Of a stretch of DNA of 64,000 nt, positions 1 to 9,947 are shown one piece after another. The notes under the pieces were generated by a model. That model had not been told where the DNA came from, made no database searches, and saw nothing but the letters and a program-made list of their open reading frames with translations. The stretch covers positions 1,631,470 to 1,695,469 of the forward strand of contig MU001495.1 of the NCBI GenBank assembly GCA_010093485.1, written 5' to 3'. Each line of letters opens with the position of its first letter. The first letter of the stretch is position 1. Both the position numbers and the translations under genes were made by a program. This stretch comes from Karstenula rhodostoma CBS 690.94. Its lineage: Eukaryota; Ascomycota; Dothideomycetes; Pleosporales; Didymosphaeriaceae.

Positions 1-271
1 GGCCAACCGCATTGCACTTCTTGATGAAGGACTCCCAAGGCGCGTTGCCCATGTCGCGGTCGATGAGAGCAAGGACAGTTTGGAAGGGATGGTCGCTGCT
101 GGTCATCTTGGAGAGGAAGGTCTGGACCTCGGAGTCATCCTGGATGATGTCGCTGTTCCATAGCCAGATGGCGCGTTCAGAGCTTGCTGTCGCGGTGCGA
201 GGGGCCTTGAACGGCAGGGAGAGGACTGGCGCAGCCAGGGCAAGGAGGGGAGTGCACCAGTGCATCTTCAT
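1..271 (-). CDS. Secreted protein, N-terminal part only (cut by window edge)
   Basis: The frame is open from an ATG at 271 down to base 1, about 90 codons, and leaves the window. The protein starts with a typical signal peptide: a short polar head, then a hydrophobic core (PLLALAAPVLSLP). The mature start is followed by a tryptophan-rich motif (AIWLWNSDII) and a stretch ending near WESFIKKCNAVG. It resembles conserved secreted proteins of filamentous ascomycetes, but I cannot assign an enzymatic function from this fragment. A TATA-like CTATAAG lies about 145 bp upstream of the ATG, which supports the start. No intron is visible in the part present. Confidence 0.72.
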   Translation of the reverse strand, partial: MKMHWCTPLLALAAPVLSLPFKAPRTATASSERAIWLWNSDIIQDDSEVQTFLSKMTSSDHPFQTVLALIDRDMGNAPWESFIKKCNAVG

Positions 272-415
272 TTTGTTTGTTTGGTTGTTTGTTGAAAGGA
301 ACGGCTACGCAAATCTGCGTAAAAGGTGTGTCGAGAGTGAGCGACGAGAAAGAGAATGTGAAGGCCTGAAGGAGGGATGGCTACATGGGTAAATACAAAA
401 AGGGAAATCGCAGTA

Positions 416-422
416 CTTATAG
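416..422 (-). promoter_or_regulatory. TATA-like element of the gene at 1-271
   Basis: CTATAAG on the minus strand, about 145 bp upstream of the ATG at 271. Two other minus-strand genes in this region (permease, ATG 3362; small secreted protein, ATG 5173) have the same kind of motif at about 175-185 bp, which makes a core-promoter role plausible. Inference from motif and spacing only. Confidence 0.4.
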
Positions 423-1615
423 GCGATTAGCGAATACACACGAAAAAGAGGTTAGAGGAGATGGGGGCTAGCCCCAGAGCTGGCCAAGTCAGATTAGATG
501 AGAGGGCGGACGGACTTGACTGGTGTTTCGGCTAGGCGAGACAAATGGCGCGAAAGCAGGACCACCGGAAGCTTCGGGGACTTTGTAGCGCGCGTTTCCT
601 GCAGGTACCCACCGGTCGAGCCTCCGGTCTTACTTTGACTCTACGAAGGCGCAAGCCACTTTGACGTTGTGCACCTAATTCAGATTGCTTACCCCTCGAC
701 CAGAGCCCGACGTGGCGCTCGGCTTTGATCACGAGACAAAGGGCGCCTACCCACTGCGCCACCGAGTGCCCCGAATATCCAACAGGTGACTGCCCATAAA
801 CACAACTTGTACTGAACGACAAAGGTACCTCGAACATGTTTGTTTCGTGTGTTTCATAAACATGGCAAACATTGTCAGTCTTTGGTTGAGCCCCCGTATT
901 TCGCGAGCCGCCCCTAGCCCGAGCCAGAACCATGAAATGAAACACTCGACAGGCACCCGCACCCGCCTCCTATTGGTTGGGGAGGCGGGTCAGCAAGCAT
1001 GGTGCGGCGTCCGACGATGTGTAGCGTAGCGCCTGGTGAATCTCCCGTGCACCTGGGATTTTCTTGCGTTGCCTGCCATTCATCGTGCGTGTGTACCGTT
1101 CGTTTGACGAACGTAGAGATGCGGTAGTGCCATCTCGACAGGGATTATCAATTAGATTGGAGGAAATTCGCAAGACAGCTTGGAGTGCAGCCGCAGTGCG
1201 ACATCTGATGGCATGGCTTGACGGCCGGTCCACGGCGCTACCAGTATTCGCCGCCGTCATCGCTAACCTGTGGAGATTGACATGAGACGTTCCGGGCATA
1301 GTACATCGGAAGGCGGCGTCCGCTATTTGGCAGTGCAGTGAGCTGCAGCGAGCTGCAGCTCAACAAGCTTGTAGAAATTATGGTACATGATAGAGTGAAG
1401 CGACGTCTGCACTGGCGTCGTCGGTCAGCCTACGGTGCAACAGTCAACTTTGTGCCTTCGCGCAACTCGGCGAATCCATCTACATCTAGACGCCGAATGG
1501 GTAGTACAAATGAGCGGACAACGCAAGATTAGATTATCTGATGTATACACAGCGTACTGACTCCATGGTCGGCCCGACATCCGGCAACGCATCGAGGTGG
1601 AGCCCATTGTTCTGT
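423..1615. other. Intergenic region, 1.2 kb, with one tRNA-like stretch
   Basis: Several open frames of 60-137 codons exist on both strands, but they overlap each other and show no recognisable domain. The only structured signal is a tRNA-like segment on the minus strand at about 690-765, described in its own entry. The rest looks like ordinary non-coding sequence. Confidence 0.5.
690..765 (-). repeat. tRNA-like (possible SINE head or degenerate tRNA)
   Basis: Read on the minus strand, this stretch contains TGGCGCAGTGGG, close to the RNA polymerase III A box. It is followed by a perfect 4-bp D-stem (GCGC/GCGC), a possible anticodon stem (CTTTG/CAAAG) closing a 9-nt loop instead of 7, and a B-box-like GGTCGAGGG about 47 nt after the A box. 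The B box lacks one T of the GGTTCGA consensus and no 7-bp acceptor stem can be closed, so this is not an intact tRNA. A tRNA-derived SINE head or a decayed tRNA would both fit. Confidence 0.3.
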
Positions 1616-3362
1616 CTAGAAGCAGAACCAAGTGCCAATCCTCTTCCCCCAGTTCAGCGCACCCTTCTTTTCCGGCTCGATGTCCTCCTTCGTATACACA
1701 TCCGTAACCAAATCCATCTCATGTGATTTGACAAACTTGGTCCGCTTGAAAACTTTCCACAAGACGAACATGAGCGCGAACACGGGCAGTTCGATGTAGT
1801 AGCTGACAAAGTCCACCGGGCTGAAGACCGGGCTGAAGCAACTCCACCCTTGCACAAGGACAAGAAAGCTGTTGAGGACAACGGCAATGATGGGACCCCA
1901 CGGGTATGTCCAATTCTTGAACGGCAGCAAGTGCTCCTTGTTTTGAGCCTTGAGACCAGCGCGGAAGCGGAGAGAGGCGATGCCAATGCTGATCCAGGAG
2001 AGTTGATTGGAGACGCCGACAATGTTCTGCAGCCACGTCCAGAGCTGCCCGGCCCCGATGAAGCTAGCGCCGAACAAAAGACCGGATAGGACACTCGTGG
2101 TGAGCACGGCTACCCAAGGAACTTGGAAGCGTGTCAGTTTCGTGAAAACTTTCGGCGCGTGCCCATTGACGCCCAAGCTGAAGAGAAGTCTGCTTCCGGC
2201 AAATAGAGCATGGTTGCCAGCCGACACAACGCTCGTAAGAATTACGGCGTTGACAAATGACCCGGCGACCTTGGACCCCGCCATCTGGAATGCGATGGTG
2301 AAGGGAGATGTAGCCGAGCTTTTGGTCTTGATACCCGGGGTGTTGTATGCGACATTGAAGCCAATCATGATGGTGGAAAGGATGTAAAAAAGCAGGATGC
2401 GCCAGAAGACGTTCTTCACCACGCGTGGCAGTTGTCGTGCGGGATCGCGGGTTTCACCTGCGGTGATGGCAATGGACTCGGTGCCTCCGTAGGCGAAGGA
2501 TGCCGTCACGAAGACGGACGCAAACCCTCCAATGCCACCCACAAAAGGAGCGTCGCCAATCTTCCAGTTCCTTGCGCCGATGTACTCATGCGCAGTGTTG
2601 CCACCTGCATTGACTGCTATGCTGAGAATGATGAAGACGATGATGGTTATGACTTTGAGCAAGCACAGCCAGTACTCGACTTCGCCGTATGCTCGCACGT
2701 TGATGATGTTGGCTGCGACGATGATAACCCAAACGATCAGTCCCAACGCGTACCAGGGGAAAGTCTCGGTCCAATAGTTCATCAGTAGTTGTAGTGCGAC
2801 GAGATCTGCGGCTGTTGACACCACGTCGTTAAACCAGTAATTCCAGGTGAGTGCGAAACCGAAAGCGTCGTCGACGTAGCGACCAGCGAAGGTACAGAAG
2901 CTGCCGGCGACGGGAACAAAGGCGGCCATTTCGCCCAAGCACATCATCGTCACGAAGACGATTCCGCCGACAATCGCATAGCACAAGACCAACGCGGCGG
3001 GTCCACCAGTCGCAAGAGATTTTCCGGTTCCCAAGAACAACTAAACTCGGGGGTACAAGTTATTGAAAGGCCCAATTTTGTAAGGTATTTAGGAAGGGGG
3101 GGATTAAGAATGCTAGAGTTTAGTTACCAATATTCGAAAAGTTCGAACATTGGTAACGCCTAACATCCAGAACTTGTACCCCGGGGTATCTTACCCCGGT
3201 GCCGATAGTCCCTCCTATAGCGATCATCTGGACTTGTCGAGGCGAAAGCGCGCGGCGCAGCTTGTCCTCGGCCACGATGTGTTCATGTTCGGGGTGGTAG
3301 CCATCATACTCGGGCGCTGGACGCGCACCTTCGTAGTACGGTCCCTTCTCGGTGTCGGCCAT
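1616..3362 (-). CDS. Amino-acid permease (YAT/GAP type)
   Basis: Two exons are inferred: 3195-3362 and 1616-3040, giving 530 residues, a normal length for fungal amino-acid permeases. The first exon encodes an acidic N-terminal tail, then RALSPRQVQMIAIGGTIGTG, and the second continues LFLGTGKSLATGGP. Together these form the first transmembrane helix with the substrate-binding GTIGTGLF motif of the APC superfamily. About twelve hydrophobic segments follow, including the consensus stretch SFAYGGTESIAITAGE. The protein is expected to import amino acids at the plasma membrane by proton symport; the substrate cannot be told. The splice is in phase 0. The 154-bp intron is unusually structured (see 3041-3194). 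A TATA-like CTATAAG lies about 180 bp upstream of the ATG at 3362. Confidence 0.9.
3041..3194 (-). other. Self-complementary permease intron (introner-like)
   Basis: The intron runs from GTAAGATA at 3194 to AG at 3041. It holds two nested inverted repeats. A perfect 12-bp pair, GGGGTACAAGTT and its complement, sits at 3050-3061 and 3171-3182, close to the two splice sites. Inside it lies a 16-bp hairpin with arms 3123-3138 and 3142-3157 and a 3-base loop; its single mismatch would be a G-U pair in the RNA. Most introns in this window are 45-65 bp and show no such structure. Confidence 0.75.
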
Positions 3363-3538
3363 ATTAGAGGGATGGTTTGGAGGAGAGGAGTGCGACGGCA
3401 GCGAAGAGAAGAGAAGACAGGAAGTTATCTCGCTGACGCGGGAAGCTTGAGGATGTCTCTCGCGGGGGCAGAACAAGTTGGATATACGCACAGACCACCA
3501 TACAATTTAGCGCAGGCTTTAATTGGTCTAGGGCAGTG

Positions 3539-3545
3539 CTTATAG
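3539..3545 (-). promoter_or_regulatory. TATA-like element of the permease gene
   Basis: CTATAAG on the minus strand about 180 bp upstream of the permease ATG at 3362. Motif and spacing only. Confidence 0.4.
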
Positions 3546-3894
3546 CTTGTGATTGGTTCACTTACTTAGTCAACAATTAGTCAAAATCCGACTTATTGCG
3601 CCCCGCGAGAGGATGTCTCTCGCCATGGTGCCTTCGAGCACGTAATATGCATGACTGCGGATTGGTGGTAACAACGTTGCACGGGCTTAGGCGAGGTAGA
3701 ATTTGCTCGTTTTCCGTGTTGGCACAGCGCTTGGCCTTTTACCTGCCTAAAGCGTCTTGCGCGTGTGAAAAGGGTCTTGCGGCTAAAAATTTGCATTCTG
3801 GTGTTCTCCTTGTATGTTTACCTGGGGCATGCTTCGATACTGACGATTACGCGTATTGCGGGGAAACCCGACCTCTCATGGGAACACCGGCGAT

Positions 3895-3960
3895 ACAGTA
3901 TTGGGTCAAGATTATAAACTTGTATAGTAACCTGAGTTACTCCAGGATCAACTATTATAT
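3895..3960 (+). repeat. Dispersed repeat, copy 1
   Basis: The core AAGATTATAAACTTG followed by GTAACCTGAGTTACT is repeated in altered form (AAGATTATGAACTTGG, then GTAGCCTGGGTTACT) at 14248-14313 in the same orientation. Copy 1 has A where copy 2 has G at several sites, as expected if copy 1 carries more transitions. The full element is not delimited. Confidence 0.5.
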
Positions 3961-4018
3961 ATCTACTTGGCGCTAAACCTTTTTGGGTAGCCTGCGCACA
4001 GACGCTGGGCGAGCCTTG

Positions 4019-4220
4019 TGGTTTTCTGATTGTTGACTCAAACTACAAAGTAGTGTTCCGTAAATTGATAGATAAACATGGACTGCCGTCCAAAAGTGAT
4101 ACAAAAGGAAGCGTTGTGAGTGGATAAACAAGGTTAGGAAGGCTTGGTTATGTTTCCATAAATTTGTCTATCGCTTTACGGGACACTACTTTGTAGTTTG
4201 AGTCAACAATCAGAAAACCA
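4019..4220. mobile_element. MITE-like element, 202 bp, long terminal inverted repeats
   Basis: The left end begins TGGTTTTCTGATTGTTGACT and the right end is its reverse complement. The first 38 bases of the two termini are identical, and similarity continues to about 58 bp with a few C/T and A/G differences. About 85 bp of unique sequence lies between the arms, with no coding capacity. This is the layout of a non-autonomous DNA transposon. A target-site duplication is not certain; a 2-base TG on each side is the best candidate. No transposase is encoded in the window. Confidence 0.8.
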
Positions 4221-4783
4221 TGTTTCCATAAGAGCCCGACCACCGTCAACCGCTTTTTGTGTCGATTTCAACCAAGCATCCGGCGATGCTTCTTTCGCTT
4301 CTTAAATTCGGAGTTCACATGGCGCGATCAATTATAAAAAGACATCGTATTGAAAATACACGAACATGGAGTGACATAAGCAAAATTGGCTCATTTGATG
4401 CTGCTAGACTAGACTCGGGGTTTCAACATTACAGTATGTGCATGCACGATGAAATGTGGACACATAGAACGTGAGCATGCACCGTGGAGTCATTCGCGCA
4501 CGATTATGATTATGTCTAAGGAGTGTCTGCTAATAAGACGATAGAACGCAGCACAATGCAATACAAATCCAATGCCACCTATAACCCGTTCAACCGAAAG
4601 AAGCCAAAGTTAAAGACACCACGCATCAAGAACTCGAGATTTGACATTAACTCAAACGTCCGCAAATGCCACCAAAGGATGCATCCAAAGCCACACCATC
4701 GCAAAGGGAGGGATGGATTGATATAGAATATTGCCTGGGTACCATCACTGCTGACACCGCCAGGAAAAATGTCGGGTACCCCT

Positions 4784-5173
4784 CTAAAGGAGCAGAGGAG
4801 TGCAAGTCATGGTTGCGCCATCCAGAATTATGCCCCCGCTCTGCAAGAGAACGTATGTCTGGCGCGCCGTCAGCTGACCGAGCTGGTCGCCATCGATGCC
4901 ATTGATGGTGCAGTCGACATTTTGCGGGTAGTCGATTAGTTGAGCACTGGAAGCGATGACTTGGTGCGGGACGCCGACAGGTGTGCCGGTGAAGACGTTG
5001 TAGAGGTTGATGATGGTGCCGTCGAGGGGTGCGGTGACGGGAGCGTGGGCGCCGGTCTGGTCGTTGATGAAGGAGACAGTTGCTGTTGCGGGTGCGGACG
5101 AGCCCTGGGCGGCGGGAAGAGCGCAGGCGGTGGCCGCGAAGAGGGCGGAGATGGTAGCGATGGTGAATTGCAT
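4784..5173 (-). CDS. Small secreted protein, 129 aa
   Basis: A single-exon gene with ATG at 5173. The first 18 residues (MQFTIATISALFAATACA) form a clear signal peptide with a likely cleavage after ALP or ACA. The mature part is rich in small and hydrophobic residues, has two cysteines (VDCT and MTCT) that could form one disulphide, and contains QVIASSAQLIDYPQNVDC. Size, secretion signal and isolated position fit the broad class of small secreted proteins of plant-associated fungi. No named family was recognised and no effector role can be claimed from sequence alone. A TATA box (TATATAAG, 5348-5355) lies about 175 bp upstream. Confidence 0.75.
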   Translation of the reverse strand: MQFTIATISALFAATACALPAAQGSSAPATATVSFINDQTGAHAPVTAPLDGTIINLYNVFTGTPVGVPHQVIASSAQLIDYPQNVDCTINGIDGDQLGQLTARQTYVLLQSGGIILDGATMTCTPLLL

Positions 5174-5347
5174 GGTGAGTGTTGGTGATTATTGGTAGTG
5201 GTGTGAAGGTGTTGAAGCGACTGTCGGAAGAAAATGAAGAGGAGAAAAGAGACAAAGCAGATAAGAGAGTTAGGGAATATGAAGATGCTTGTTGAGAAGA
5301 AAGTGTTGTAGTGAGTGATGTTCAAATAGAGGGCTTAACACTGCTGT

Positions 5348-5355
5348 CTTATATA
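5348..5355 (-). promoter_or_regulatory. TATA box of the small secreted protein gene
   Basis: TATATAAG on the minus strand about 175 bp upstream of the ATG at 5173. It matches the canonical TATA box well and is in the right orientation and range. Confidence 0.5.
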
Positions 5356-7330
5356 GACAAATCGATCTCAGCCGTTCTCGATAGCGCAGCGTCGCATCGC
5401 CATAGCAGTATGAGGGCTACTGAGTTCCTCCGCATACAGTCCATCCAACCTTACGCTTCACAAGAGGTTGCGTTGAGGCTGAGATACCACCTGAGCATAC
5501 CGCAGTAGTACCCACTACCTCGAACGTCTATCCAAGTATAACTCGTTGCATTACGGCTAACCACTAACGGTGTGAAGAAGAATCTGTGGCGTGGGACGAA
5601 CCGCGAAAGGTGCGAATAAGAAGTCGTGGCGTCTAGCGGCGATGAGCTTCGACCTAAATGTGGGCGGAGCTGCGAACGAGAGATCTTCTCGTCATCGCAC
5701 GTCTCCTTGCCCGGTTCCTAATTCTGGTACGCTTAAGCCACAGCAAAAGCGACGTAGGGACGCAAGATGCGTCTCTCTATAGTCACTCACGCTCTCGTCG
5801 CACCACAACATGCGTCCCCATGGTATCGCACTCAAGCGTTTCCTGTCTGTATGGTGATTTCGATATGGAGACTGAGACATCGTTGACGTGAGAGACGAAC
5901 GAGCTGAACATCAGCTGAAAGTTCGGTAAAGCGAGACCGCATTGGGATTGCGCATGCGGTTTGGCTAACACTATCTATGGTACGCTAAGTACTTATAGTA
6001 GCGTTAGCCTCCCAATCGCTTGCACAGCTTCGGGCCGATAGAGCTCCGCTTCTATTAGTCTATAGTATATTAGTGGCAGAGGGCTGAGCAGAACCTCGCT
6101 TTTTTTTATAACGGCCATGTTCCCAATAGGCCTAGAAAGTGTAGTTTCGCTGTATCTCTTCGATTAAAGATAACCTGGGTTGCTAAGACCCGACTCCTAG
6201 TGACTCGGTCATGGTATAGAAAGCGAGACTCGATAGGAAGTCCGCATCAGGATACCGGCGTCTGGATCGAGTAGAGGCTGAAATATGTAGTACCAGCGTC
6301 TGGAGGGTAACAATCTCATATCCAGTATCAAACGCATTAAGCACGCTGTCAGAGCCGACACTTGGTTACTATCGTGCCACGCATGAAGTCGAGACGATTC
6401 TAGTCCGTACACCTTTGTTAACACATCTTCATACTGCCACGGCTACCTCTTGTGTGAATGCCTTTGAGATTGGACTATGCTTTGTCATGAATTTGCGGGT
6501 GAGCTGTCTCTCAGCTAAAAGCTCTACACCACCTCACGGGTGGAGTTGGCGTTCAACGTCAGAGTTCGGCCTTGTCCACTTTCCTTACCAAGTGCCTCCT
6601 CAACCTGGTTGATCGATATTCTCTACGTTCAGCGCATGGACCATACCGGTAGCTACACAGTATGCTCATATTCGACGCCATCTTTGCCAGATGCAGTTGG
6701 AATGTTTTTTTGGTAGCCCGACTACTTAAATAACTCCTCATCTTAGACACACACACAGTATCAGAAAACTGCGACCAGCGATCGAATGCGACGGTAATAG
6801 TTTTATTGTTAAGGTTACCACCGAATCCATGTGCCCGATTACCAGGCGTTGTAGACGCCTCTGAGCGGGAAATAGGGTAGGAAAGGAGTGTAAGACAGCG
6901 ATGTCAAAAGAAAGGGAGAAACAACACATGCCGAGGCTGTTCTGAATGGAAGTAGGTTTATCAAAATGACGGACGTGGTGGTTGTTGGGTGTTTGTATAT
7001 GTACAAAATGGTGTGGGTGTTTGGTCCATGAATGCACGGACTGGCGACAGTCGGCGCACCCGATCAACCAGTCTTCCTTCACAACGCGACCTCCTGCTAC
7101 CAACAGTTATCAGTGAATCAAAGCGCTGTACTATGCTTGATACGCTCTATACAGTCTGGTGCTTCGTCGTAGGTGGCAATTGTTGCATCAGGGAAGCGCC
7201 GCCACGCCCAAATCATGACGACACGACAGGAGCGTCTCAATGCTCGCTGGCCTAAACAGAGTCGTGGAGTATTTTAAGCACTGACCGTCGCTTTTTAACA
7301 CTGCAGTGATTCTATCGCCATCATAACCAT
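5356..7330. other. Gene-poor stretch, about 2 kb
   Basis: Only overlapping short open frames of 60-90 codons are present, with no domains, signal peptides or consistent codon pattern. Base composition is close to balanced, so this is not an AT-rich RIP tract. I see nothing here that I can name. Confidence 0.5.
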
Positions 7331-7339
7331 ATTCTCTCC

Positions 7340-8029
7340 GATATTGACCAATATGGGCGGGTCTGCAACGCGGGACTGGGTGTTGGTCCGTACAACGAAT
7401 CTGAAGATAAATTGGATACGCATATGCAGGCCAATGTTTTTGCACAAGCAAATCTCATATTAACCTTGCTGCTGGTGCTGCGGAAGACGAAAGATTCGCG
7501 AATTGTGTCTCAGTCGTCAGACCTACATCGCGCCGCTCCTGCATCGACAAAGTTCGAATCGGTCGACGAGATCAATACAGATATCGGTGCGACGTACCTC
7601 TACAACCGTACCAAACTTGCTCAGGTACTCTTCTCTAGCGAACTCTTGAAGCGCATCGAAGCGGGTCAATTCGGCACAGTCACTGAGACTAACGGTCTGC
7701 CGTGGATCAATTCTACGCATCCCGGTGGTATCAAGACAGACCAGCAGTTCCACGCCGAGGAGGCCTATGGGACTATGGGCAAGATCGGTGTGAGACTCGT
7801 GCGTCCCTTCCTAGCCGACCCGGTAGATCAGGGATGCCGCCCGGCGCTGTTCGCTACAGCGAGTCCGGATATTGTGACGAAGCAAATCCAGGGAGCCTAC
7901 ATTGTGCCTGACCGCAAGCCGACGGATCCTTCGAGTCAGGCAAAAGATGAGACCCTTTCAACGAACTTGTGGAGGTTGACGAAGGAGGTACTGGAGAGCA
8001 AGATTGGGAATTTGAGTTATACTATGTAG
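7340..8029 (+). pseudogene. Short-chain dehydrogenase, 5'-truncated remnant
   Basis: From about 7340 the frame reads DIDQYGRVCNAG, the conserved NAG motif that follows the nucleotide-binding half of SDR enzymes. It continues through ANVFAQANLILTLLL, a catalytic-type Ser (RIVSQSS) and the YNRTK form of the YxxxK motif, then NSTHPGGIKTD, to a stop at 8029. The coenzyme-binding half with the TGxxxGxG glycine motif is absent: the frame meets a TGA near 7310, and nothing upstream in any frame looks like an SDR N-terminus. A splice acceptor (CTGCAG) directly before that TGA does not rescue the frame. It is most likely the 3' remnant of a retinol-dehydrogenase-like SDR gene. A missed distant exon cannot be excluded. 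Confidence 0.65.
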
Positions 8030-8650
8030 ATTAGCAGGCTCTGTCAAGATTTGTAATTGACCATGAATGACACGCCAGATCCACCTACGCGCCTCATTGT
8101 ATCTGCCATAAACGGATATTATCCTGCCATCGTGGATCGTAGTGACATGTACAACAGGGCGTGGTTGCGCCCTAGGCATGGTAGGTACTTTTGCCAGGCT
8201 ATTTTCGCGCGAAAACTTCAAGCGGACGCTGCCCCAGCGATTATAGCGTCATTGAACATCGTCTAACAAATCAATTCAATGAACAATGCATGTTGTCGAG
8301 CATTTCCTTCGGGGGCAACGTGATGCGTGCTGACAATAGGGCGCGCGCATACGCTACGTCATTCGGTATTCTCGGTTAGGGTGGGGCTGTCACTACTCGT
8401 GAGGAAACCGACACTGTTATTGGGAGACTCGCAGAGTAGCAGGGTAGGAGGATGGAAGAGAGATAAAGTGTTGGGATGGCCTCACTGTCTGATGTTCCAC
8501 ATAAGAGTTTCCTCGGAGAACAGTTCACCCTCTTCTTGCTGTTAACATCTCAAAGAACATACGTTGCGCCTGCCTCAAGCAACAACACTCAACTTTACAA
8601 ACTACCCCTGGATTCTTCCACATTCAGATTGACTACAACGGCCAATCACC
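8030..8650. other. Intergenic region upstream of the HAD gene
   Basis: No gene is supported. The last part, rich in CAA/CTC, is the probable 5' UTR of the plus-strand gene starting at 8651. Confidence 0.5.
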
Positions 8651-9379
8651 ATGTCCAAGCTCACCGACTTCAAGCTTCTCTCGTTCGACGTTTACGGCAC
8701 CCTCATCGACTACGAACGAGGTGTTCTCCAAAGCCTACAGCCCGTGCTTGAGAAAGCCGGCAGAACGGATATAGACCCTTTGCACATCCTCAAAATCTCT
8801 CAGCCATTGTTCAAGGATGAGCAGATCAAGAATCCTCGCAAAAGATATTCGGATTTGCTCGCCACATGCCACCCCACGATCTGCAAGGAGGTCGGTCTAC
8901 CTGAACCCACAGCGGAAGAAAGCAAAGCATTTGGCGCCAGCGTTGGCAGCTGGCCCTCGTTTGAGGACAGTGTTTCAGCATTGCGACGGCTTAAAAAGAC
9001 GTACAAGATGGTCGTGCTTTCGAACGTGGACAACGAGTCGTTCCGGGCGAACAATGCAAACTCCCTTGATGGTTTTGAGTGGGATCTGGTCCTTACCGCT
9101 GAGGACATCGGGAGTTACAAACCTAACCCGAGGAACTTCGAGTACATGTTGAAGACGGTGAAGGAGAAGTTTGGCGTAGAGAAACACGAGGTGTTGCAGA
9201 CTGCGCAAAGCCAGTTCCACGACCATCATCCTTGTAAGGACATGGGAATCACGAGTACGTGGATCTATCGGCCAGGTGCTATTATGGGTAACCGAGATGA
9301 CCCCGTCTACAACTGGAAATTCGATCAATTGGCCGATATGGCGGATGCGGTGGATGAGGAGTTGAAGGGAGTGAGATAA
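8651..9379 (+). CDS. HAD-superfamily hydrolase (haloacid dehalogenase type II-like), 242 aa
   Basis: A single-exon gene with ATG in a good context (CACCATGTCC). HAD motif I is FDVYGTLID, with the nucleophile Asp13 near the N-terminus. Motif II is VVLSNVD at about residue 120. Motif III is the Lys of SYKPNPRNFEY, and motif IV lies in QSQFHDHHPCKDMGI. The order, spacing and length match the type II haloacid dehalogenase / HAD-IA group common in fungi. The expected reaction is hydrolysis of a carbon-halogen or phosphoester bond by an aspartyl intermediate, in the cytosol. Substrate is unknown. The next gene, a carboxylesterase, is on the same strand but 570 bp away, so no coordinated role is implied. 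Confidence 0.88.
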   Translation: MSKLTDFKLLSFDVYGTLIDYERGVLQSLQPVLEKAGRTDIDPLHILKISQPLFKDEQIKNPRKRYSDLLATCHPTICKEVGLPEPTAEESKAFGASVGSWPSFEDSVSALRRLKKTYKMVVLSNVDNESFRANNANSLDGFEWDLVLTAEDIGSYKPNPRNFEYMLKTVKEKFGVEKHEVLQTAQSQFHDHHPCKDMGITSTWIYRPGAIMGNRDDPVYNWKFDQLADMADAVDEELKGVR

Positions 9380-9947
9380 AGGTTGAGCTCGTGCATTAGA
9401 GGGCGGTGCGCATTAATGAAACGTTGTTCGCCCACCGTTCCCCATGGACGAGAGAAACAGTGACATTGACATTCACTCCCAGAGGACCCTAGTCTACAAC
9501 AGTCTATAACGCGTCATCGTATGAAGATCGGAGGATCGATTGATGGGCTTGGCAGCCCACTTCGCGCCTCTTACGTCCGTCGCACCTCACAGAATCAACT
9601 CTGACATTCGTAATGCCCTTCCCTCCCAGAACCATCGCATCCCCTCGTCCCTGATTTCCAGCGCGCTGCGCCCCTTCACCAACGCCAGCCACGTCCTCTT
9701 GCAGGTATCCAATCTCCGCACAGTGCCCGATTGGAGCAAAATGCACGGCACTGCGTACAGCACAGACCTCCAATAGGTCCGTTTCGGACCCTTGGGGGAT
9801 CGCAATCAAGCTTTGCTAAGCCTTTGCCAAGGGAGGCTAGTCTTGTCCAGGGAGGAAACGTCCCGGCGCCGCATTTGAAACGGATTGACGCCAGCTTCCG
9901 TGTTCACTTCCGTGTTCATTCCGCCATCTCTTTCAGGTAACACTGCC
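9380..9947. other. Intergenic region / 5' flank of esterase gene
   Basis: No gene supported. The frame of the esterase gene extends upstream to 9885, but the first methionine with a plausible context is at 9948, so this stretch is read as promoter and leader. Confidence 0.5.

Larger units (their letters stand above)
3560..4783. other. Intergenic region with repeats
   Basis: No convincing gene lies here. It holds one copy of a dispersed repeat (3895-3960) and a complete MITE-like element (4019-4220). Short open frames on the plus strand between 4259 and 4726 show no domain or signal peptide. The last few hundred bases are the 3' flank of the secreted-protein gene that ends at 4784. Confidence 0.5.
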
